64,000 nt of DNA from Legionella sp. MW5194 (GCF_016864235.1 NZ_CP045732.1:2887501-2951500); one strand, 5' to 3'. Positions 1-9,556 are shown, counted from the first letter of the stretch. Made by a program: numbers and translations. Notes: a model not told the origin generated them from the letters alone.

Positions 1-1538
1 CCAAGGCCCTGAATTGTGAACAGGGGATCAGTGCAGAGCCCTGCCTGCAATGTGAACCCTGTCTTGCCATTGAAGAAGGACGGTTCATTGATCTGATTGA
101 AGTCGATGCAGCGTCCAAAACCCGGGTCGAAGACACGCGCGACCTGCTTGACAACGTCCAATACGCGCCCACCAGCGGCCGGTTTAAAATTTACCTTATT
201 GACGAAGTACATATGCTGTCGCAGCATAGTTTCAATGCCCTGTTAAAAACACTGGAAGAACCGCCGGCTCATGTTAAATTCCTTTTGGCAACGACCGATC
301 CGCAAAAATTACCCGTCACTATTCTGTCCCGTTGCCTGCAGTTTAATCTTCATCATTTATCACCTGAATTAATTAGCCAGCAATTGCAATCCATTGTCGA
401 CCAGGAAAAGCAACCCTGCGAACCGCAAGCCCTTGCTTTGCTGGCAAAAGCGGCGAAAGGCAGCATGCGGGATGCTTTAAGCCTGCTCGATCAGGTCATT
501 GCCAGCGCCGATACCCTGCTCACAGCCCAAAAGGTGAAGTCGCTTTTGGGCTATACGCAACAGGATTATGCTCTCCCGCTTTTGCAGGCATTGATTCACC
601 ATGACGCCCCAGCCCTGATTCAGTTAAGTCGCACCATTGCACATGAAGGCGGGCATTTTACCTATGTGCTGAATGAGATGCTGGACTACCTGCATCAGAT
701 GACCCTGTGCCAGGCTCTTGCCGGCGAACACCCCTTGCTGCAAAGCCCTGAAGCCATCAAGGCATTGGCGCAGCAGGTATCGGCAGAAGACACTCAACTG
801 TTTTATCAAATCGCACTGAAGGGCCTGGAGGATATGCCGCTTGCCCCCACGCAAACCATAGGCTTTGAAATGACGCTGCTGCGGATGCTGGCATTCAAAC
901 CGGCAGGCAAGAGCCCCTTGCCGCCGCTGGCTCATGAACTACCGGCTGTTTCAGAACGCCCGCAGCCCGTGCTCGACCCAGGCAATCCATACGCGGCAGG
1001 GCAGGCCGCCCGTCCCCTGTCACCGGCAAACCCGTCACCGCGTCAGCCTGAAGACATGACGCCTGTTCCTGAAAAGCCGTCTTTTGATCCAGGTCTGCCG
1101 ATGGTGAATGAGGCGCCCGCAACGCAAGGGCCGAAACCAACCGAATCCAGCGACATGCGCTGGGACACGCTTCTGCCGCGCTTAAAATTAAGCGGTCTGG
1201 CGCAAAATGCGGTGGAAAATGCAGAATTGATCAGTAAGAATGGCCGCGAACTGGTTTTGCGGGTGGATAAGGGCCATCAATCGCTGTTTACCCCCGCCAT
1301 TCAACAACGCATTGAGCAGGCTTTATCCCAGTTTTATGGTGAATCCATCAAGCTGATCCTGAATACAGACGGTCCTACGCAAGCCACACCCGCTCAAAAA
1401 AAACAGCAGGCTCAGCAGGTGCGCATGGAAATGGCCGAAAACAGCTTGCAGAACGACCCCTTTTTACTTGAGCTGCAACAGCAATTTTCAGCGGAAGTGG
1501 TTAAAAATTCTATTGTGCCCGCTGAAGATCCATTATAA
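1..1538 (+). CDS. dnaX: DNA polymerase III subunit gamma/tau (5' truncated)
   Basis: Clamp-loader ATPase subunit of the replicative polymerase. The frame is open from base 3, so the gene runs off the left edge and its start, P-loop and first zinc cysteine are outside. Visible are three cysteines of the zinc module (CLQCEPC near bases 42-62), the DEVHML Walker B segment at about bases 198-216, the SRC sensor-1/arginine-finger region near base 330, and a Pro-rich linker followed by the C-terminal tau domain. Long tau-type C-terminus retained. A run of eight A lies at about bases 1396-1403, near the 3' end. Followed by ybaB and recR, the classic dnaX-ybaB-recR order. Confidence 0.97.
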   Translation, partial: KALNCEQGISAEPCLQCEPCLAIEEGRFIDLIEVDAASKTRVEDTRDLLDNVQYAPTSGRFKIYLIDEVHMLSQHSFNALLKTLEEPPAHVKFLLATTDPQKLPVTILSRCLQFNLHHLSPELISQQLQSIVDQEKQPCEPQALALLAKAAKGSMRDALSLLDQVIASADTLLTAQKVKSLLGYTQQDYALPLLQALIHHDAPALIQLSRTIAHEGGHFTYVLNEMLDYLHQMTLCQALAGEHPLLQSPEAIKALAQQVSAEDTQLFYQIALKGLEDMPLAPTQTIGFEMTLLRMLAFKPAGKSPLPPLAHELPAVSERPQPVLDPGNPYAAGQAARPLSPANPSPRQPEDMTPVPEKPSFDPGLPMVNEAPATQGPKPTESSDMRWDTLLPRLKLSGLAQNAVENAELISKNGRELVLRVDKGHQSLFTPAIQQRIEQALSQFYGESIKLILNTDGPTQATPAQKKQQAQQVRMEMAENSLQNDPFLLELQQQFSAEVVKNSIVPAEDPL

Positions 1539-1568
1539 TTAAATTTACAACACGATTGAGAGGTAACG

Positions 1569-1913
1569 ATGGATATTAATCAAAATCTGGGCAATCTGAT
1601 GAAAGAAGCCCAAAAAATGCAACAACGCATGCAGGAAGCCCAACAGCAATTAAGTCAATTAGTTGTTGAAGGGGAAGCCGGCAGCGGTTCATTGAAAGTA
1701 CGGATTAAAATGAATGGCCGCCATGATGTCACTGAAGTCCGAATTGGCCAGGCGCTCATGGAAGAAGACGTTGAAATGGTAGAAGATTTAGTCGCAGCCG
1801 CATTCAACAATGCTGTCCGCAAAGTTGAGGTTGCTTCTAAAGAAAAGATCAGTCAACTCACCGCCGGGCTTAACATCCCCACTGACTTTCTTAAAGACAA
1901 AGACGGGGAATAA
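1569..1913 (+). CDS. ybaB: Nucleoid-associated protein YbaB/EbfC family
   Basis: Small DNA-binding protein of 114 residues, usual family size. The N-terminus is a Met/Gln-rich helix ([17 protein letters not shown]), followed by the VEGEAGSG turn and the [13 protein letters not shown] strand typical of the YbaB fold, which dimerises and binds DNA. An AGAGGT ribosome site precedes the ATG. It lies 30 bases after dnaX and 8 bases before recR, so the three are very probably one transcript. Confidence 0.96.
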   Translation: MDINQNLGNLMKEAQKMQQRMQEAQQQLSQLVVEGEAGSGSLKVRIKMNGRHDVTEVRIGQALMEEDVEMVEDLVAAAFNNAVRKVEVASKEKISQLTAGLNIPTDFLKDKDGE

Positions 1914-1921
1914 TCGACGTC

Positions 1922-2515
1922 ATGAGTGCGTTGAATCGTCTAATCGATGCCTTACGCTGCCTGCCGGGTGTTGGACCAAAATCCGCGCAGCGTATGGTCT
2001 ATCATCTGCTTAGGCATCAAAGACAGCGCGGACTGCATTTGGCCGCATGCCTTGAAGAAGCCATGCACAACATTAGCCATTGTCAACGCTGCAACAATTA
2101 CACTGAAAACACCCTTTGCCACTTGTGCACCAATACCAATCGCGATTTCAGCCAGCTTTGCGTGGTTGAAAGTCCTGCCGATGTCTCCGCCATCGAACAA
2201 AGCAATGCGTTTAGCGGCGGTTATTTTGTTTTGATGGGGAAAATTTCACCGCTCGATGGCTTGGGGCCGGATGATATCGGTTTACCCAAACTCGTTGATT
2301 TAATCGCGCGTGAAACGATTCATGAGGTTATCCTGGCTTTAAGCCCTTCGGTGGAAGGACAAACCACCGTGCATTTTATTCATGAATTGCTTAAACCCAT
2401 TGGGGTGCGAATTAGCCAATTAGCGCATGGTATTCCTTCAGGCGGAGAACTGGAATTTCTCGATGGCAATACCATAGGCAGCGCCTTAAAAAATCGGGCA
2501 GCCGTGCATGTCTAG
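1922..2515 (+). CDS. recR: Recombination mediator protein RecR
   Basis: RecFOR pathway protein that helps load RecA at gaps. At 197 residues it is normal length. Order of parts: helix-hairpin-helix (CLPGVGPKSAQRM, residues about 14-26), four-cysteine zinc finger (CQRCNN ... CHLC, about 55-69), Toprim domain starting at LCVVESPADV (about 79-88), and a C-terminal helix-strand part. The last 8 bases overlap the next gene, suggesting translational coupling. Confidence 0.97.
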   Translation: MSALNRLIDALRCLPGVGPKSAQRMVYHLLRHQRQRGLHLAACLEEAMHNISHCQRCNNYTENTLCHLCTNTNRDFSQLCVVESPADVSAIEQSNAFSGGYFVLMGKISPLDGLGPDDIGLPKLVDLIARETIHEVILALSPSVEGQTTVHFIHELLKPIGVRISQLAHGIPSGGELEFLDGNTIGSALKNRAAVHV

Positions 2516-3347
2516 AGTCAAGGCCATTGTCGTCTGTGGGTTTTATTTTTTAATGTTTTGTACCTTCAGCACACAGGCGGCATTTAATAAAAGCCTGTGG
2601 CCCATTTGGGAAGTTAATAATCCTCTCTCGACGGCCGTCATTGATCACAGCGACTGGCAAACCCTGCTGAATCAATGCGTGGTGACTAACGAAGAAGGAA
2701 TTAACCTGGTTGATTATGCTCACCTGACGCCTAAACAGCATGAACGGCTTAAACGCTACATTAATCAATTATCAAAAATCGATATCGATGCCTACAACCG
2801 CGACGAGCAACTGGCTTTCTGGATTAATTTATATAATGCCCTCACCGTCAGCATCGTGGCCGATTACTACCCGGTGAGCAGCATAGAAGACATTAATATA
2901 TCTCCCGGTCTGTTCAGCATTGGCCCCTGGGGAGCAAAGATCATTACCATAAACGAGACTCCTCTTTCTCTGGATGAAATTCATAATCGCATTATCCGTC
3001 CCATCTGGAATGATCCGCGCACCCATTACGCGATTAACAATGGCTCCATCGGCGCTGCGAATTTAAGTAAACAGGCTTACCAGGGTAAAACCATTGAGCG
3101 ACAGCTTAATGACGCTGCAATGGAATACATCAACTCCCTGCGGGGCGTTCAGGTCATTGAAGGCAAGCTCATCGTTTCCAAAATCTACGAATGGTTCAGC
3201 GATGATTTTGGCGGCACCAAACTGGATATCATTAATCACATTAAATACTATGCCCGCGAACCTTTAAAAAGTCAGCTGAAACATGTCAATACCATTGAAA
3301 ATTACATGTATAACTGGCATCTCAACAGCACCGTTGATCCATCGTGA
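2508..3347 (+). CDS. DUF547 domain protein, exported
   Basis: A 279-residue protein with an N-terminal signal peptide (hydrophobic CGFYFLMFCTF then STQAA). The rest matches the DUF547 family, recognised by the QLAFWINLYNALTV segment (about residues 104-117) and the RPIWNDPRTHYAINNGS region (about 164-180). The molecular function of DUF547 is unknown; a papain-like fold has been suggested for the family. It overlaps recR by 8 bases and the following sulfatase by 4 bases, so it is probably translated together with the latter. Confidence 0.85.
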   Translation: MSRVKAIVVCGFYFLMFCTFSTQAAFNKSLWPIWEVNNPLSTAVIDHSDWQTLLNQCVVTNEEGINLVDYAHLTPKQHERLKRYINQLSKIDIDAYNRDEQLAFWINLYNALTVSIVADYYPVSSIEDINISPGLFSIGPWGAKIITINETPLSLDEIHNRIIRPIWNDPRTHYAINNGSIGAANLSKQAYQGKTIERQLNDAAMEYINSLRGVQVIEGKLIVSKIYEWFSDDFGGTKLDIINHIKYYAREPLKSQLKHVNTIENYMYNWHLNSTVDPS

Positions 3348-5383
3348 AGAGAAAGGAACAAACCGCGTATTGGCATTATTTCAATCATTTCTTCCTTTTT
3401 AATTTAGTCTTTTTAGGATTGCAGTTTGCCTATATTTTAAGCCTGGGCAGCAGTTTTTTGCATGCCATCCCCTTGCCTTTCCAGATCTATCTTGAAATGG
3501 CACTCACAGGCGGTCTGCAAGTGGCACTGCATGCACTATTGGCGTTACTTCAGGCTTTCTGGCTATGGGCAATTCTGGCAGGCAAACGTCTCGAGGATAA
3601 TCAACGTCTGCTTATGCTGCTTTATGCCCTGACTATTCTTTGGGTCCTTTGCCTTAATTGTTATTTCTTCCCTTTAAGTGAATTCAGCCGTTTGTTTTTA
3701 CCGCCCATCCCTCTGGTCTTGATTCGATGGCTGCTTCTTGCCTTGTCTGCCTTTTTTCTGCTGCTAACCTTGCTGGGTTTGGCAAGGCTCATCCGAAAAC
3801 AGCCACGCACAGCAGTGACCCTACTGACCACGGTGATAGCCTTCTCGCTTTTTATTATTCTCCCTGACGATGAAATAGTTGCCAAAAGCCCCACCAGCAC
3901 ACGGCCGAATATCATTATTATTGGTGTTGATTCCTTCAGCGCTGAACGTCTCAGTGCAACGGAGACACCCACACTTTTCCGTTTCATTAATCAAAGCGTA
4001 CACTTTACTGACACCATCAGCCCCTTAGCCCGTACCTACCCGGCCTGGTCAAGTATTTTGACCGGCTTATACCCTATTCATCATCAGGCAAGGGAAAACT
4101 TAACGCCCGCCCAATTGGTTAAAAGTTCAGCCAGTATTGTCTGGCCGTTGCGGCAGGCAGGCTATTACACCGTTTTTGCCACGGATGATCGACGGTTTAA
4201 CACGCTGGGCAAGGAATTTGGTTTTCAGGAAATCATCGGCCCCAGAACGGGGATTAATGATGCGCTGATTGGTACGTTTAATGATTTTCCCCTGAGTAAT
4301 CTGCTGGTTAATTTTAAATTAAGTCGCTGGCTTTTCCCTTATAATTATTTAAACCGCGCCAGCCACTACACCTATTATCCGGCTACGTTTGATAAAGCAC
4401 TGGCGGAACGAATTGCAGCGGCACAAACCCGGCAACCGATTTTTCTGGCGGTGCATTTCACGTTACCGCACTGGCCCTATGCCTGGGCACCCTCTTTACC
4501 GGCTGAGGTCGGGGACGAATACAGCGTCCTGGAACGGGGCAACCTTTATCATGCTGCCGTTCGCGAAACTGATCAGCAAATCGGGCGATTATTCGCACAG
4601 CTTCAACAAGGGGGTTACCTTAAAAACAGTCTGGTTATCGTTTTAAGTGATCATGGCGAAGCCCTGTATGAAGAAGGCAGCCGTAAAACCACCCTTGAGG
4701 GCTATCAGGGTAGAAAGCCCAGCCTGTTGGCCAGTTATTTTTCCCGCAAGACGTCAACCGAGCTGCAACGCAGTGCCGGCCATGGCTCGGATTTACTCAG
4801 TCCCTCCCAATACACCTGCCTGCTTGGCATCAAAATAACCCAGGCTAATCGCCCCCTGACCCAGGCAAAAACCATCAACACTCGCGTCGCTCTGATTGAT
4901 TTAGCACCAACCATTGCCGCCTTTGTCGGCCTGCCTGAAAAATTAAAAACAGACGGTTTCTCCCTGTTGCCAAGCCTGTTAACTTCCAGCGAGCCCCCTG
5001 CCAATCGGGTGTTCATGCTGGAGAGCGGCATGCTTCCCAATCAATTCATTTCTCGGGAAAAAGCAAGACAATATGGGATTCTGTTATTTCGTGTTAATCC
5101 AGAAAATGGCCTGCTGGAACTGCGTGAGGACAAACTTGAAAGCATCAATGCCATGAAAATATACGGTGTTATCCAGGGCGATTGGCTATTGGCCTTATAC
5201 CCGGATGACCGATTTTATATCCCGGTGCTGTTGCGTTTAAGTAACGGACAATGGACGGATAACCTACAGACACCCTTTGCCAACGCCTCTCCTGCCCAGT
5301 CTCTGCTGCGGCAATTGCTGCAATTTTATGCTCACGATTTATCGACTTACCCTGAAACCAGACCTAGCCTTCCACTTCCCTAA
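3344..5383 (+). CDS. Membrane-anchored sulfatase/phosphoethanolamine-transferase-like hydrolase
   Basis: Protein of 679 residues starting with GTG that overlaps the upstream stop (GTGA). About five hydrophobic segments fill residues 10-175. An alkaline-phosphatase-superfamily domain follows: NIIIIGVDSFSAERL carries the first metal-binding Asp (about 197), LARTYPAWSSILTGLYP carries the probable catalytic Thr, and VLSDHGEALYEEG gives the Asp-His metal pair, with GHGSDLLSP further on. The layout is like YejM/LtaS-type envelope enzymes, which act on lipids or lipid carriers outside the inner membrane. The substrate cannot be read from sequence. The 3' end overlaps the convergent neighbour by 20 bases. 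Confidence 0.85.
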   Translation: MKRKEQTAYWHYFNHFFLFNLVFLGLQFAYILSLGSSFLHAIPLPFQIYLEMALTGGLQVALHALLALLQAFWLWAILAGKRLEDNQRLLMLLYALTILWVLCLNCYFFPLSEFSRLFLPPIPLVLIRWLLLALSAFFLLLTLLGLARLIRKQPRTAVTLLTTVIAFSLFIILPDDEIVAKSPTSTRPNIIIIGVDSFSAERLSATETPTLFRFINQSVHFTDTISPLARTYPAWSSILTGLYPIHHQARENLTPAQLVKSSASIVWPLRQAGYYTVFATDDRRFNTLGKEFGFQEIIGPRTGINDALIGTFNDFPLSNLLVNFKLSRWLFPYNYLNRASHYTYYPATFDKALAERIAAAQTRQPIFLAVHFTLPHWPYAWAPSLPAEVGDEYSVLERGNLYHAAVRETDQQIGRLFAQLQQGGYLKNSLVIVLSDHGEALYEEGSRKTTLEGYQGRKPSLLASYFSRKTSTELQRSAGHGSDLLSPSQYTCLLGIKITQANRPLTQAKTINTRVALIDLAPTIAAFVGLPEKLKTDGFSLLPSLLTSSEPPANRVFMLESGMLPNQFISREKARQYGILLFRVNPENGLLELREDKLESINAMKIYGVIQGDWLLALYPDDRFYIPVLLRLSNGQWTDNLQTPFANASPAQSLLRQLLQFYAHDLSTYPETRPSLPLP

Positions 5384-6833
5384 ACAGGGCTTCGAGGCGT
5401 TGGTTAATGCGTGGTGCCGGTTCGGAATACAAGCTGATGACGCGTTTCAGCGCTTGCAGATTACGCCGCCCCGGTTTTACCTTTTTCAACCCCACCTGAC
5501 GCTCATAAGGCACAGTGGTCATGCCGCGCTCATCAAGCGCCTCCCGCAATGCCTCCATGATGGTTTCCAGCACACTGTAAACATAAAAAACCGTGTCCCT
5601 TTCCTGAAGCGTTAAGGCGGGAAAATCGGTAATCTCCTTCCCTTGACAAGCCGCATTCAGGGTACGCATCAGATAGGAACTGTCCTTGTTGGCAAAATAA
5701 CCGTACAAATCCAGGCAATCGTTGGTCGACAAGTGCTGATACAGCCGCTTTATTTGTTGATTGAACAACACATTCCCCTGGGTAACCGGAAACCCGCTTG
5801 CCAGCGATGCTTTAAGCGACATGGCCGCGTCAATCAGTCGGTTAGGATTAAACCAGTATTTGTAAGCCCGAAACATGTCGAACAGCTTCGCCTGTCCCAA
5901 CGTCTCTTGCTGTTCAAGCCAGTGGGTTAGACGCCAATCCTTGATAACCTCGGTAATCAGTCCCTGGTATTTTTTTTCAGCTTCCACGGTAATTCCTTCC
6001 GGCAGCTCGCTGCCGTGGAAAAGAAAATCATGGCCGCTGTGAATGCCGCGCTGCCGCAAGGCCTGCAGTAATTGCTGGTGAAAAAAAACAATAAACTGAT
6101 ACAGGGTGTTGAATCGATTTCTGACCGAAATCATTTTTTCCGCATGCAGCGAAAAATCATAGAGATGGCCAGGATTAATCCAATAATAAAAAATACTGTT
6201 AATGAGTGATCGGAACTCAGGCAAAGCCAGACGATGATCCAGCTCAATCAACTGCTGCTCGTCAAGCTGTAAAAACAGATTGCCTGATGCCGCACTTTTT
6301 TCACCCGCCGTGTTGGCAAACCGCGTCATCGCCCACAACCACTCAGCCGGTGAATCGGCTTTTATAATCTGGTCAAATAATGTCAATAAAGGCAGTTGAT
6401 CGGGCTTCCCGGCTTCAGCAGGGGTTGCCGGCTCTCTCCCCGCGAGCAGGCTTACCATGTCAAGGTAATGCCTTTTTACGCGGGCAAGCACAAGCATTTC
6501 CTCGCTTTTCGTCGCCGGGGAAAGAAGCAGTTGCCTGCACTTAAGCAGGTTCAAGTAGCTTTCTGAAACAGTTACACTGATGTTGAAAGTGTTCTTGTCT
6601 TCAGGGAAAGTTTGGTCAGGGACCGCCATCAAAGCCATGAATTCATCGTAAAGCGCAGCCAATTGCTGGCAAGAGGACGCAATGACCAGGCAATGCTCGG
6701 AAGAGAACTGTCCGCGGGTCATTAAGCGATGCAACCTGACCTCTCCCTGGCGAATAGCAAATTTAATCTTCGCTTTGTTGCGGCTGGCATTATCCACTAA
6801 CCAGCTCAAACCCAATCGATTAAAAAGAGGCAT
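5364..6833 (-). CDS. Orphan helical protein with internal repeat
   Basis: I do not recognise this family. The chosen ATG has a good GGAGG site 7-11 bases upstream; an upstream ATG at 6890 lacks one. The product is 489 residues, helical, soluble, without signal peptide. Two internal stretches resemble each other: FYYWINPGHLYDFS (about residues 215-228) and YKYWFNPNRLIDAA (about 324-337), each followed by a helix with repeated Gln-Gln. The C-terminus is basic then acidic. It is divergent from the small gene at 6961 and overlaps the sulfatase gene tail by 20 bases. Could be a secreted effector, but nothing shows that directly. Confidence 0.7.
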   Translation of the reverse strand: MPLFNRLGLSWLVDNASRNKAKIKFAIRQGEVRLHRLMTRGQFSSEHCLVIASSCQQLAALYDEFMALMAVPDQTFPEDKNTFNISVTVSESYLNLLKCRQLLLSPATKSEEMLVLARVKRHYLDMVSLLAGREPATPAEAGKPDQLPLLTLFDQIIKADSPAEWLWAMTRFANTAGEKSAASGNLFLQLDEQQLIELDHRLALPEFRSLINSIFYYWINPGHLYDFSLHAEKMISVRNRFNTLYQFIVFFHQQLLQALRQRGIHSGHDFLFHGSELPEGITVEAEKKYQGLITEVIKDWRLTHWLEQQETLGQAKLFDMFRAYKYWFNPNRLIDAAMSLKASLASGFPVTQGNVLFNQQIKRLYQHLSTNDCLDLYGYFANKDSSYLMRTLNAACQGKEITDFPALTLQERDTVFYVYSVLETIMEALREALDERGMTTVPYERQVGLKKVKPGRRNLQALKRVISLYSEPAPRINQRLEALFREVEG

Positions 6834-6960
6834 CCCATTCCTCCGGCATCTGATAAGGCTTAAACGCTCGCAGCACCTTAATTTCAGCATAGCAGGAAAT
6901 GATTGGATTTACTTCCCATCTTCTTCTAGGATCTAGATAAAGCGGTCAGAGGATATGAAC

Positions 6961-7338
6961 ATGAAGCCCCCACGATTTGAGGAGTTTTTGGCTATAAAAG
7001 TAGCCAATGGCCAACTCGCCCCGGAATTGCTGCCCGAACTCGTTGGCAAGGAAAGTGCCAATCGCATCCTGGACAACAGCATGAATGCCCAGGGAGCACC
7101 GGCCATAGGCGGCGGCCACATTGCCGTACAACATGGCGCCATCAGTGAAACACTGGGCAAAATTCCGGATCAAAAAGATCGATTAAGCATGGAAAAGGAA
7201 CTGGTGGATACACTTAATCTTGAATCGTTCAATACGCAACAGGATAACCTTGAATCCGCCCTTCAAAATCAGGATACCGTTTCTGAAAACCCTGAGAATG
7301 ACGAAAACGTAGACGATCATTGGGCGAAGCCGCATTAG
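6961..7338 (+). CDS. Small orphan protein with acidic C-terminus
   Basis: Hypothetical protein of 125 residues. Two ATGs lie at 6955 and 6961; the AGAGGA site at 6948-6953 is 7 bases from the second and only 1 from the first, so the second is preferred. There is a glycine-rich GAPAIGGGHI segment near residues 43-52 and an Asn/Glu/Asp-rich C-terminus (ENPENDENVDD). No signal peptide or membrane segment. No function can be assigned. Confidence 0.65.
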   Translation: MKPPRFEEFLAIKVANGQLAPELLPELVGKESANRILDNSMNAQGAPAIGGGHIAVQHGAISETLGKIPDQKDRLSMEKELVDTLNLESFNTQQDNLESALQNQDTVSENPENDENVDDHWAKPH

Positions 7339-7354
7339 CGTCGGCTTAAAAAAA

Positions 7355-7384
7355 TCGCCAAATAAAAACCTTCCGGTATATAAT
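7355..7384 (+). promoter_or_regulatory. Predicted sigma-70 promoter for the orphan response regulator
   Basis: A perfect TATAAT at 7379-7384 is preceded at 18 bases by TCGCCA (7355-7360, four of six matches to TTGACA). It would give a leader of about 45 bases before the ATG at 7436, which has a GGAGAG ribosome site. Confidence 0.5.
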
Positions 7385-7435
7385 CGTGTCCGAAACAAAA
7401 CAGATCAAACGAGATAGTACGGATGGAGAGATTGT

Positions 7436-8164
7436 ATGCTGCCGCATCGTAAATACTTACTGATTATTGACGATGCCCCCAAAGACCCACGACTGGAGGA
7501 GTATTTTGCCAAATTTAACTTCAGTCTGGTTCAGTACAGCGATACACGGCAGCTGGGTCAGGAAAACGAACCGCCAGAGGCCCTGCTTATTAACTGGCGG
7601 CTGCTTAAAGACAATGCCTTAACGATTGATATGCTCTATCACCGTTACCCGGCTCCCATTTTAGTCATCAGCGATAAAAGCAACGAGGAAATGTGTGTCA
7701 AAATGCTTGAGGCCGGAGCGGATGACTTTTTGGTAAAACCCATTCACCCGCGGGAATTGCATGCGCGCATCAGCGCCATCAGTCGCCGCGTCCAGCGCTT
7801 TGCCGATGAGGTCGAGCAGGAAAAAGAAGTCCTTGCCTTCGCCAACTGGCGTCTTTACCCTTCTTCCCGGCAAATTTTTGATGAACATCACCAGGAACTG
7901 CAACTCAGCGCCGGCGAGTATGATTTATTGCTGGCTTTTGTCAGGCAGCCGCAACAGATCCTCGGCCGTGAATTCCTGCTGCAGATTACCAAAAACAGTG
8001 ATCTGAACCCTTTTGACCGCCGCATTGACGTGCAAATCAGCCGCTTGCGTCAAAAAATCGAAACCGATGCAAAAAAGCCTGCACTGATAAAAACCATCCG
8101 TAATGGCGGCTACCTGTTTACTGCGCGCGTGCTGTCGCTTAAGGAAGGGACGGAAAGTAAATAA
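7436..8164 (+). CDS. Orphan OmpR-type response regulator, atypical receiver
   Basis: A 242-residue protein with an N-terminal receiver-like domain (residues about 6-120) and a C-terminal winged-helix DNA-binding domain (about 135-235, with DRRIDVQISRLRQKIE and TIRNGGYLF). The acidic pair D12-D13 and the conserved K101 of VKP are present, and S79 occupies the Thr/Ser switch position. At the phospho-acceptor position the sequence is LLINWRLL, with Asn53 where Asp is expected. It is thus a candidate phosphorylation-independent regulator. No histidine kinase gene is adjacent. It has its own predicted promoter. Confidence 0.88.
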   Translation: MLPHRKYLLIIDDAPKDPRLEEYFAKFNFSLVQYSDTRQLGQENEPPEALLINWRLLKDNALTIDMLYHRYPAPILVISDKSNEEMCVKMLEAGADDFLVKPIHPRELHARISAISRRVQRFADEVEQEKEVLAFANWRLYPSSRQIFDEHHQELQLSAGEYDLLLAFVRQPQQILGREFLLQITKNSDLNPFDRRIDVQISRLRQKIETDAKKPALIKTIRNGGYLFTARVLSLKEGTESK

Positions 8165-8187
8165 TCCCTTCCACTTGAACAAGTTGG

Positions 8188-9420
8188 TTAGTGGGTCATT
8201 TGCGGTTGCCTGACGTTTTCAAGGCCCAGTTGCTCCTTCAAGTTATAATTCCCACCGACTTTCACCGTTTGGGTATAAACCACGCCCATCTGTTGACGTG
8301 CCTCCATCAGTAACTCATGGAGCTCACCCAGTTGATCGACAACGCGCCCTTTTTTATTAAAACAATCCATATTGTCTTCAATGGCATCTATTAACGCCTG
8401 AGCAAAATGTTGCGGTGTGTCAATCGTGTGGCCATTTTTGGCTTTGCGATCATTGTCTTCCGGCGTGCCGGTCCCTTCACGATCACACAATTGATAACGC
8501 TCGATTTGGATTAATAACCTCGATGCGATAGCCACACGGGCTTCCTGCAGCTCCTTGTTATAAAAAAATCCACGGTTAATCACCTTATACCGTTGCGAGA
8601 CATTACCGCTATGGTCATTTTCTGCGTCCACTTCGTCAATCAATCTGGCACGGCGGCTTAAATAATCCTCAAGTCTTGTGATTAGCTCTTCTCTTACTTT
8701 TTCAAGCTGGAAAGCAGAGCCCACGTGGTTTAAAGCCGTTCCAGTATTTAATTTCTGGGTTGCAAAGACGGCAGGAATATCTTCTTCAAATAAATTGCAG
8801 ATGGCCGAATCAGAAAGCTTTCCTTTGGTCACCACACCCAACTCCGTGAAAACGCGGGCACTGTAGGCTACGGAGGCGATGACAGCGGAGACCGTTTTAG
8901 CAGACATGATCAGGTGCTGCATCTGAGTGAGCAGTTTTTTACAGGCTTCCTGCTTTTCTACTGCTACTTTTTCAACGAGTTTTTTTTGCCCCAATTGCGC
9001 GGTAATAGCAAATTTTAGTTCCCTCAGGTTTGGGGTTGAGACATGATTAAACGAGCGCGATAACAGTTCTTTATCAGCCTGATAAAGATGTTCAAAGATG
9101 GTGCGTCCAGTATTCATTCGCTCACCCATGGCAATCGATTCCAGATTGTTATTTTCCATCATTAAATCAACCTTATGGTGCTTATAAAAAGCATCATTGG
9201 TTTTTCTAACCAAATGAATCGTCAACGCCTTGTTGGTGGTCTTGAGCATGGGTTGTAACTCCCTCTCCAGCTTCAAAAACGCCTCAAGGGATTTGGATGA
9301 GGTATGGATTTTAGGCTGCAATTGTTTTTTGAAGGTAGCACGTGAGGTAAAGACGTCCGAAAAATAGCGCACTTCACGGCTTTGAAATAATTGAAACAGG
9401 TTAGTCATTGATAGATCCAT
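8188..9420 (-). CDS. Orphan helical protein
   Basis: Unrecognised 410-residue, mainly helical, soluble protein without signal peptide. Two candidate starts, ATG at 9420 and ATG at 9408, both lack a convincing ribosome site; the longer form is given. Charged helices dominate (LVEKVAVEKQEACKKLL; DYLSRRARLIDEVDAE), with a central more hydrophobic segment (MSAKTVSAVIASVAYSA) that is too polar for a sure membrane span. It converges with the response regulator gene, 23 bases apart. Its type is common among lineage-specific Legionella proteins, but I cannot assign a role. Confidence 0.65.
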   Translation of the reverse strand: MDLSMTNLFQLFQSREVRYFSDVFTSRATFKKQLQPKIHTSSKSLEAFLKLERELQPMLKTTNKALTIHLVRKTNDAFYKHHKVDLMMENNNLESIAMGERMNTGRTIFEHLYQADKELLSRSFNHVSTPNLRELKFAITAQLGQKKLVEKVAVEKQEACKKLLTQMQHLIMSAKTVSAVIASVAYSARVFTELGVVTKGKLSDSAICNLFEEDIPAVFATQKLNTGTALNHVGSAFQLEKVREELITRLEDYLSRRARLIDEVDAENDHSGNVSQRYKVINRGFFYNKELQEARVAIASRLLIQIERYQLCDREGTGTPEDNDRKAKNGHTIDTPQHFAQALIDAIEDNMDCFNKKGRVVDQLGELHELLMEARQQMGVVYTQTVKVGGNYNLKEQLGLENVRQPQMTH

Positions 9421-9556
9421 CTGATAAAGGGAAAACTATTCTACAAAACTTACGTGCAGCCGGCGAGCATGTTAACCTATTGACAAATTGATCGGATTAA
9501 AACCAATTTCATTTTATGCTAAACTATGCCCTCCCCAACTGGATGATGGCAAAATC

